11,552 nt of DNA from Brevundimonas sp. UBA7635 (GTDB lineage: Bacteria; Pseudomonadota; Alphaproteobacteria; Caulobacterales; Caulobacteraceae), in contig DLIT01000081.1 of NCBI GenBank assembly GCA_002483865.1, forward strand, positions 1-11,552, given 5' to 3'. Positions 7,451 to 11,552 of this stretch are shown in pieces. A program made the position numbers and the translations under genes. The first letter of the stretch is position 1. The number at the start of each line of letters is the position of its first letter. The notes beneath the pieces are model-generated. The model made no database searches and was not told where the DNA came from. It saw only the letters and a program-made list of their open reading frames with translations.

Positions 7451-8182
7451 CTATTCACTAACAGCGAACGAGAATTTTACGGAGTATTTCTGGAGAGTTA
7501 GCGATGGAACCATGCGAGCCGCTGCTTTAGCCTTCGCATCGAAATCAGCGGTGATCAGGATACCTCTAAGGTTTGCTTCAGGCTCTTCAACGGCAATATC
7601 GCCCATATAGCTGAGGATTTGACCAACCGCCCGCTGACCCGCTGTTCCAGCTTTTAGCTCAATAACAACAATCGTATCGTCTGCTGCTCTAGCCGTAATG
7701 TCGATGAAGCCTGACTGAACGGATCTTTCAGTGCCATCATCAATTGCGACTAGGCCGGGCTCAAGTTGATCCAGAGCCTGCCGCAAAGTGGATTGAAGAT
7801 CTCGCTCTAATCCAATCCGCTGTCCGGCGACATCTTCTATCTGCTCGTTTTCAAGTATGAGCGTGTTTGATGTAGAAAAATCATTACCATCTTGATTGCC
7901 AAGAAAGCGCCCATACAACGCCAATGCGTTCTTATACGAAGCCAAATTTTTTCTAGGATCCCCGTTGAATGGTATCTTCGAAGGATTAGGACGACGACGC
8001 CTTTCATCTTCGGCTGAGTATGTAAGCTCACGGAGCAACTCTTCGAATTGATCCTTTTTATAATGAGCAACTAAATCACCATAGCATTTCTCCACGCGTC
8101 CAGTTCGGTGGAGCTGCGCTGTGACGGTGCCGTCATCATACTTTTGAGCTTCTAGCCACTGCTTGTATTCGGAGCGCATCAT
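7451..8182 (-). CDS. NucS/DUF91-like nuclease-fold protein with unidentified N-terminal domain
   Basis: The 243 residues divide into two parts. Residues about 122-240 resemble the C-terminal catalytic domain of NucS (EndoMS, DUF91): an ERDLQSTLRQALDQLEPGLVAIDDG helix-turn (126-150), then GFIDITARAADDTIVVIELKAGTAGQRAVGQILSYMG (158-194). This gives the PD-(D/E)XK pattern Asp161...Glu175-Leu-Lys177 plus Gln188, so catalytic residues appear intact. Known NucS proteins cut mismatched or branched DNA, but the NucS N-terminal DNA-binding domain is not recognisable here. Instead residues about 5-95 form a charged helical domain (RVEKCYGDLVAHYKKDQFEELLRELTYSAEDE, then ASYKNALALYGRFL). It resembles, from memory only, N-terminal domains of stand-alone restriction- or defence-type proteins. 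DNA cleavage is therefore inferred. The gene sits between pccB (7-base gap) and pccA (8-base gap) in the same orientation. Its base composition is markedly lower in GC (25 of 60 at 7861-7920) than pccB (41 of 60 at 8701-8760), suggesting horizontal acquisition. Two tandem ATG codons begin it. Confidence 0.82.
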   Translation of the reverse strand: MMRSEYKQWLEAQKYDDGTVTAQLHRTGRVEKCYGDLVAHYKKDQFEELLRELTYSAEDERRRRPNPSKIPFNGDPRKNLASYKNALALYGRFLGNQDGNDFSTSNTLILENEQIEDVAGQRIGLERDLQSTLRQALDQLEPGLVAIDDGTERSVQSGFIDITARAADDTIVVIELKAGTAGQRAVGQILSYMGDIAVEEPEANLRGILITADFDAKAKAAARMVPSLTLQKYSVKFSFAVSE

Positions 8183-8189
8183 TTCACCC

Positions 8190-9725
8190 TTAAAGCGGGA
8201 TGTTGTCGTGCTTCTTCCAGGGGTTTTCCTGGACCTTGTTCTTCAGCGTGCCGAGGGCCTTGATCAGGCGGCGTCGCGTGCCGTGGGGCATGATGACGTC
8301 GTCGATATAGCCGAGGCCAGCCGCCACGAACGGGTTGGCGAAGCGTTCCTTGTATTCGGCTTCACGCGCGGCCAGGGCTTCGGGGTCGCCCGCTTCCTTG
8401 CGGAAGATGATTTCCACGGCGCCCTTGGCCCCCATGACGGCGATTTCAGCGGTCGGCCATGCATAGTTGACGTCGCCGCGCAGGTGCTTGGACGACATCA
8501 CGTCGTAGGCACCGCCATAGGCCTTGCGGGTGATGACGGTCAGCTTGGGCACGGTGGCCTCGGCATAGGCGAACAGCAGCTTGGCGCCGTGTTTGATCAG
8601 GGCGCCGTATTCCTGCTTGGTGCCCGGCATGAAGCCCGGAACGTCCACGAAGGTGACCAGCGGGATGTTGAAGGCATCACAGAAACGCACGAAGCGCGAG
8701 GCCTTGCGGCTGCTATCGATATCCAGAACGCCCGCCAGCGTCTGCGGCTGGTTGCCGACGATGCCGACGGTCTGGCCATCCAGACGGCCGAAGCCGCAGA
8801 TGATGTTCTTGGCGAAGTCGGCACCGATCTCGAAGAAGTCCGCCTCGTCGACGACCTTCAGGATCAGTTCCTTCATGTCATAGGGCTGGTTCGGATTGGC
8901 CGGAACGAGGGTGTCGAGCGAGGATTCCTCGCGGTCGGCCTCGTCATAGGTTTCGCGCACCGGCGGCTTTTCGCGGTTCGACAGCGGCAGGAAGCCGATC
9001 AGGCGGCGGACCTCGGCCAAGGCCTCGAGGTCGTTCTCGAACGCGCCATCGGCCACGCCCGACTTGCCCGCATGGACGCGCGCGCCGCCGAGGTCTTCGT
9101 GGGTGACGACCTCGTTGGTCACGGTCTTAACGACGTCAGGGCCGGTCACGTACATGTAGGACGTGTCCTTCACCATGAAGATGAAGTCGGTAATGGCCGG
9201 CGAATAGACGTCACCACCGGCGCACGGCCCCATGATGACGGAAATCTGCGGGATGACGCCCGAGGCCAGCGTGTTCTGCAGGAAGATGTCGGCGTAACCG
9301 GCCAGGGATTCCACGCCTTCCTGGATACGCGCGCCGCCTGCATCGAACAGGCCGATGATCGGCGCACCGGCCGTCAGGGCCATCTTCTGCAGCTTGACGA
9401 TCTTGGCCGCGTGCGCGCCCGAAAGGGAGCCGCCGAAAACGGTGAAGTCCTTGGAAAAGACATAGACCAGACGGCCATTGATGGTGCCGCGGCCGGTGAC
9501 CACGCCATCGCCGGGGATACGCTGCTTGTCCATGCCGAAGTCGTGGCTGCGATGCTCCACGAACATGTCGGTCTCTTCAAAGCTGCCCTCATCAAGCAGG
9601 ACATCAATGCGCTCACGCGCCGTCAGCTTGCCCTTGGCGTGCTGGGACGCGATGCGGGCTTCACCCCCGCCCAGACGGGCAGCGGCCCGGCGGCGCTCCA
9701 ACTCTTCGAGGATGACCTGGGTCAT
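8190..9725 (-). CDS. pccB: Propionyl-CoA carboxylase beta subunit (carboxyltransferase)
   Basis: PccB moves the carboxyl group from biotin on PccA to propionyl-CoA, giving (S)-methylmalonyl-CoA. The 511-residue protein has the two crotonase-like halves of the family. The N-terminal half carries [16 protein letters not shown] (126-141) and the oxyanion-forming [14 protein letters not shown] (164-177). The C-terminal half carries [16 protein letters not shown] (357-372) and [18 protein letters not shown] (398-415). Asp408 in GGAYDVM matches the position reported in Streptomyces carboxyltransferases to favour propionyl-CoA over acetyl-CoA. The C-terminus [15 protein letters not shown] is also typical. 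I take the ATG at 9725 ([13 protein letters not shown]) as start. A GAGGGAG ribosome binding site lies 9 bases upstream (9735-9741), and the length then equals family members. A longer frame using TTG at 9791 adds 22 residues with no family look and would run through the operator. It is the first gene of the operon. Confidence 0.96.
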   Translation of the reverse strand: MTQVILEELERRRAAARLGGGEARIASQHAKGKLTARERIDVLLDEGSFEETDMFVEHRSHDFGMDKQRIPGDGVVTGRGTINGRLVYVFSKDFTVFGGSLSGAHAAKIVKLQKMALTAGAPIIGLFDAGGARIQEGVESLAGYADIFLQNTLASGVIPQISVIMGPCAGGDVYSPAITDFIFMVKDTSYMYVTGPDVVKTVTNEVVTHEDLGGARVHAGKSGVADGAFENDLEALAEVRRLIGFLPLSNREKPPVRETYDEADREESSLDTLVPANPNQPYDMKELILKVVDEADFFEIGADFAKNIICGFGRLDGQTVGIVGNQPQTLAGVLDIDSSRKASRFVRFCDAFNIPLVTFVDVPGFMPGTKQEYGALIKHGAKLLFAYAEATVPKLTVITRKAYGGAYDVMSSKHLRGDVNYAWPTAEIAVMGAKGAVEIIFRKEAGDPEALAAREAEYKERFANPFVAAGLGYIDDVIMPHGTRRRLIKALGTLKNKVQENPWKKHDNIPL

Positions 9726-9734
9726 GGAAAACGA

Positions 9735-9741
9735 CTCCCTC
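9735..9741 (-). promoter_or_regulatory. Ribosome binding site deciding the pccB start
   Basis: GAGGGAG on the minus strand lies 9 bases before the ATG at 9725. It decides in favour of that start over the in-frame TTG at 9791, which has no such site. Confidence 0.8.
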
Positions 9742-9771
9742 ACGAAATGTTTCAGGAAAAGACCCTGATCA

Positions 9772-9800
9772 TTGCAAAATAACAATCGCAACTTTGCAAA
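9772..9800. promoter_or_regulatory. Candidate PccR-type operator on the pccB side
   Basis: Three related elements occur within 29 bases: TTGCAAA at 9772-9778, TCGCAA at 9786-9791 and the perfect 8-base palindrome TTTGCAAA at 9793-9800. TCGCAACTTTGCAAA (9786-9800) is the mirror image, with one mismatch, of the element at 9842-9856 in front of the regulator gene. In Rhodobacter the ScfR-family regulator PccR was reported, as I recall, to bind two TTTGCAAA sites separated by four bases; here the paired elements sit closer (8-base period). The block lies 47 to 75 bases before the pccB ATG and overlaps a possible minus-strand -10 (TATATT at 9799-9804), so binding could control pccB transcription directly. 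Confidence 0.75.
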
Positions 9801-9804
9801 TATA
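9799..9804 (-). promoter_or_regulatory. Possible -10 element of the pccB operon promoter
   Basis: TATATT on the minus strand is the only good -10-like hexamer between the two genes in the pccB direction. It would put the transcript start within the operator, about 60-70 bases before the pccB ATG. No convincing -35 is found at 16-18 bases upstream, so the promoter may need activation, or the hexamer may be chance. Confidence 0.35.
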
Positions 9805-9841
9805 GCTTAGTTGCGTAGCACTGCCCTGGACATTCATTGAT

Positions 9842-9857
9842 TTTGCAAACTTGCGAT
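9842..9857. promoter_or_regulatory. Candidate operator overlapping the regulator's start codon
   Basis: TTTGCAAACTTGCGA (9842-9856) repeats, in opposite orientation and with one mismatch, the element at 9786-9800. Its last base is the first base of the regulator's ATG (9856-9858). A protein bound here would block initiation or transcription of its own gene, which suggests autoregulation. The centre-to-centre distance of the two 15-base elements is 56 bases, between five and five and a half helical turns. Confidence 0.7.
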
Positions 9858-11265
9858 GGCCGAAAAACTCTATCTAGGTGCCCAGGTTCGTAGGATGCGA
9901 GAGGCGCGGAGTTGGACGCTGGACACCTGCGCCAATCGCCTTGCCCTTTCGGCCAGTTATCTGTCGCAGATCGAGACCAATCAACGCCCCGTGACGACGC
10001 GGGTCCTGCTCGCGCTCAGCCGTGCCTTTGACATGGATGCCAGCCAGTTTGACCTGAATGGCGACGCCCGCCTGATCGCCGACCTGCGCGAAGCGGTCAC
10101 TGATTTTGCTGCGAATGCTGACCAACCCGGTGCCATGGAGCTAAAGCAGGTCGCAGCCAATTCCCCGCGTCTGGCGCGTCAGTTTCTGGCCCTACATCAG
10201 GAATACAGGCGCCTTGATGATCGGCTCAAGACCCTGAACGAAACCCTTGGCCGCGACGAACACGGCTTGGCTGCCCCCACCTTGCCTTATGAGGCTGTGC
10301 GCGACTTCTTCCACTACCGCGACAACTATATCGACGCCCTGGATCAGGCCGCCGAGATCCTCGCCCACCAGTTGGGACTGGGCATGGGCGGCCCGTCCGA
10401 GCGGGTGCTGGAACGAGCCTTGAGCGAGGTCTGCGGTGTGCGTCTGGCCACCGGCGAAGAGCGTGGAGCCATGCGCCGCTATGATCGGGTATCACGCATT
10501 CTCTATGTTGACGCCAGCCTGCCCTCTGCCAGTCGCTGCTTCCAGATGGCGCACCAACTGTGCCTTTTGCATTTTGCAGACCTGATCGAGGGCGAATTGG
10601 CAGCGACCGGCTTTGACACAAAGGCCGCCACAGATGTCTGCCGCGTCGGCCTGGCCAACTATGCGGCGGGGGCCTTGCTCATGCCCTATCGCGCCTTCCT
10701 GGAGGATGCGCGCCGGATGCGTCATGACGTGGACAAGCTTCGCAACCGCTATCACGTCAGTTTCGAACAGGTCTGCCAGCGGCTTTCGACCTTACAGCGG
10801 CCGGAATGGCGCGGCGTGCCCTTCTACTTCGCGCGGGTCGACATGGCCGGGAACATCACCAAGCGCCACAGCGCCACCCGCTTCCAGTTCGCCCGGTTCG
10901 GCGGGGCCTGCCCCCTATGGAATGTGCACGAGGCCTTCAGCTCACCCGACCGTATCCTGGTGAACCTGTCTGAAATGCCAGATGGCGCGCGCTATATCTG
11001 CATCGCCAAGAGCGTGTCCAAGCCGGGCGGATCCTACTTGGAGCCTGACCGCCGCTATGCCCTGGGCCTGGGCTGCGAGATCGAACACGCCGACCAACTG
11101 GTCTATGCCGACGGCCTGCACCTGAAAGGGCCGCCCACGCGTATGGGCATCAACTGCCGCATCTGCGAGCGCACCGACTGCACCCAACGCGCCTTCCCTC
11201 CCATCGATCGCACCTTGATCGTGCCCGAAAACGAGCGGGGCGTCATTCCCTATCGCCTCAGCTAA
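9856..11265 (+). CDS. pccR: XRE-family short-chain acyl-CoA-responsive regulator (PccR/ScfR type)
   Basis: This is the likely transcriptional regulator of the divergent propionate operon. Residues about 6-61 form a Cro/CI-type helix-turn-helix (LGAQVRRMREARSWTLDTCANRLALSASYLSQIETNQRPVT, then VLLALSRAF). The middle (about 160-290) resembles an M78/ImmA-IrrE peptidase domain. The zinc motif is degenerate: where AHExGHxxxH is expected, AHQLCLLH is found at 232-239, losing the catalytic Glu and the second His, so it should not be a protease. The C-terminal region (about 300-469) matches the ScfR regulators, including RFQFARFGGACPLWNVHEAF (342-361) and CRICERTDCTQRAFPP (434-449) with Cys434, Cys437 and Cys442. 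Family members sense propionyl- or acetyl-CoA. Length (469) is normal for the family. The ATG at 9856 has no Shine-Dalgarno and sits inside the operator, so the mRNA may be leaderless. Assignment as pccR rests on family look, divergent pccB and operator; a ramB-type acetyl-CoA regulator is the alternative. Confidence 0.88.
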   Translation: MAEKLYLGAQVRRMREARSWTLDTCANRLALSASYLSQIETNQRPVTTRVLLALSRAFDMDASQFDLNGDARLIADLREAVTDFAANADQPGAMELKQVAANSPRLARQFLALHQEYRRLDDRLKTLNETLGRDEHGLAAPTLPYEAVRDFFHYRDNYIDALDQAAEILAHQLGLGMGGPSERVLERALSEVCGVRLATGEERGAMRRYDRVSRILYVDASLPSASRCFQMAHQLCLLHFADLIEGELAATGFDTKAATDVCRVGLANYAAGALLMPYRAFLEDARRMRHDVDKLRNRYHVSFEQVCQRLSTLQRPEWRGVPFYFARVDMAGNITKRHSATRFQFARFGGACPLWNVHEAFSSPDRILVNLSEMPDGARYICIAKSVSKPGGSYLEPDRRYALGLGCEIEHADQLVYADGLHLKGPPTRMGINCRICERTDCTQRAFPPIDRTLIVPENERGVIPYRLS

Positions 11266-11266
11266 C

Positions 11267-11420
11267 CCTTCTCCCGTTGGGAGAAGGTGACCCGAAGGGC
11301 CGGATGAGGGGGTGCCAATGGCCATCGGCGCAAGCCGTGGCAGGCCACAGCCCCTCACCCTTTCGCGCACCAATCGCCTTCGGCTCCTGGGCGCTCAAGC
11401 CCTCTCCCGCTGGGAGAGGG
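11267..11420. repeat. Paired REP-like palindromic element between convergent genes
   Basis: Two short perfect hairpins bound this 161-base gap between the regulator and mmsA. The left one has 9-bp arms at 11267-11275 and 11279-11287 with loop GTT; the right one has 9-bp arms at 11400-11408 and 11412-11420 with loop GCT. Both arms share the CYTCTCCC/GGGAGARGG sequence. Between them, GATGAGGGGGTG (11303-11314) faces CCCCTCACCC (11351-11360) in inverted orientation, so the whole block is two REP-like units pointing at each other. Hairpins of this kind followed by GGTGACCCGAAGGG...GATGAGGGG are common intergenic repeats in caulobacters and relatives (recalled, not searched). No T-run follows either hairpin, so any terminator action would be weak or of a different kind. 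Confidence 0.75.
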
Positions 11421-11426
11421 TCAGGC

Positions 11427-11552
11427 TTAACCCATGGTCGGGATGACGAAGCTGGAATCCGTATGTTCCAGTTCGCTGTCAGGCCAGCGGGCTGTGACCG
11501 TCTTGGTCTTGGTCCAGAAGCGGACACCTTCCATGCCGTGCTGGTTGATGTC
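11427..11552 (-). CDS. mmsA: CoA-acylating methylmalonate-semialdehyde dehydrogenase, C-terminal part (5' end outside window)
   Basis: Reading the minus strand from the window edge to a TAA at 11427-11429 gives the last 41 residues: DINQHGMEGVRFWTKTKTVTARWPDS, then ELEHTDSSFVIPTMG. The segment GVRFWTKTKTVTARW is characteristic of the C-terminus of CoA-acylating methylmalonate-semialdehyde dehydrogenase (MmsA/IolA), an aldehyde dehydrogenase relative that converts methylmalonate semialdehyde from valine (or thymine) breakdown to propionyl-CoA and CO2, and can also act on malonate semialdehyde. The catalytic Cys and cofactor sites lie outside the window. It is convergent with the regulator, so it belongs to a separate transcription unit. 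Its presence makes sense because its product is the substrate of the operon next door. The distinction from other aldehyde dehydrogenases rests on this short tail only. Confidence 0.85.
   Translation of the reverse strand, partial: DINQHGMEGVRFWTKTKTVTARWPDSELEHTDSSFVIPTMG

Noticed and set aside
4996..8182. A toxin-antitoxin or multi-gene defence island made of the NucS-like and DUF805 genes.
   Set aside because: The two genes are separated by pccA, neither resembles a toxin or antitoxin, and no integrase, IS or direct repeats border them; at most they are two independent insertions.
8163..9782. A 539-codon open frame on the + strand opposite pccB.
   Set aside because: It mirrors pccB codon bias; the translation shows runs such as [19 protein letters not shown] with no recognisable fold, and no ribosome binding site or promoter supports it.
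9726..9791. N-terminal extension of PccB from a TTG at 9791 (22 extra residues).
   Set aside because: It would run through the TTTGCAAA operator, lacks a ribosome binding site, adds residues not seen in the family, and the ATG at 9725 has a GAGGGAG site at good spacing.
9772..9857. The cluster of TTGCAA/TTGCGA elements as a CRISPR or iteron array.
   Set aside because: The units are short, partly palindromic, in both orientations and irregularly spaced, and they lie between divergent genes next to an HTH regulator; operators explain them better.
11267..11287. Hairpin as a canonical Rho-independent terminator of the regulator gene.
   Set aside because: The stem is perfect but is followed by TGACCC rather than a T-run, and a near-copy lies 133 bases away; a REP-like repeat fits better, although it may still affect transcript ends.

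Overview
The window reads as chromosomal DNA of an alphaproteobacterium, most likely Caulobacterales (a Brevundimonas/Caulobacter/Asticcacaulis-type organism). The reasons are the GC-rich coding style, a Gly/Arg-rich TonB-dependent receptor C-terminus of the kind common in caulobacters and sphingomonads, and a propionyl-CoA operon paired with an XRE/ScfR-type regulator. The genus is inferred from style, not proven.

The core is one minus-strand operon, about 9.1 kb, running from 9725 down to 640: pccB (propionyl-CoA carboxylase beta), a NucS/DUF91-like nuclease-fold protein, pccA (biotin-bearing alpha subunit), a DUF805 membrane protein, mutA and mutB (methylmalonyl-CoA mutase small and large subunits), mce (methylmalonyl-CoA epimerase) and a small unknown protein. 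PccAB carboxylates propionyl-CoA to (S)-methylmalonyl-CoA, Mce epimerises it to the (R) form, and MutAB with cobalamin rearranges that to succinyl-CoA for the TCA cycle. Four successive junctions (pccA/DUF805, DUF805/mutA, mutA/mutB, mutB/mce) are stop/start overlaps of 1 or 4 bases, so translation is probably coupled.

Upstream and divergent from pccB (9856-11265, +) is the likely regulator, an HTH-XRE protein with a degenerate M78 peptidase domain and a C-terminal short-chain-acyl-CoA regulator region (PccR/ScfR family). The 130-bp divergent intergenic region holds two mirror-image copies of a TTTGCAAA-TTGCGA composite element, one near the pccB side and one running into the regulator's start codon. 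This fits propionyl-CoA-responsive control of the operon together with autoregulation.

The flanks are partial. At the left edge is the 3' end of a TonB-dependent receptor gene (+), separated from the convergent operon end by a bidirectional terminator. At the right edge is the 3' end of a gene for CoA-acylating methylmalonate-semialdehyde dehydrogenase (mmsA, minus), which makes propionyl-CoA from valine. It is separated from the regulator by a pair of REP-like hairpins.

The unusual parts are the two AT-richer non-metabolic genes (the NucS-like protein and the DUF805 protein) fitted into the operon, a MutA that stops before the cobalamin-binding domain, and the operator architecture.
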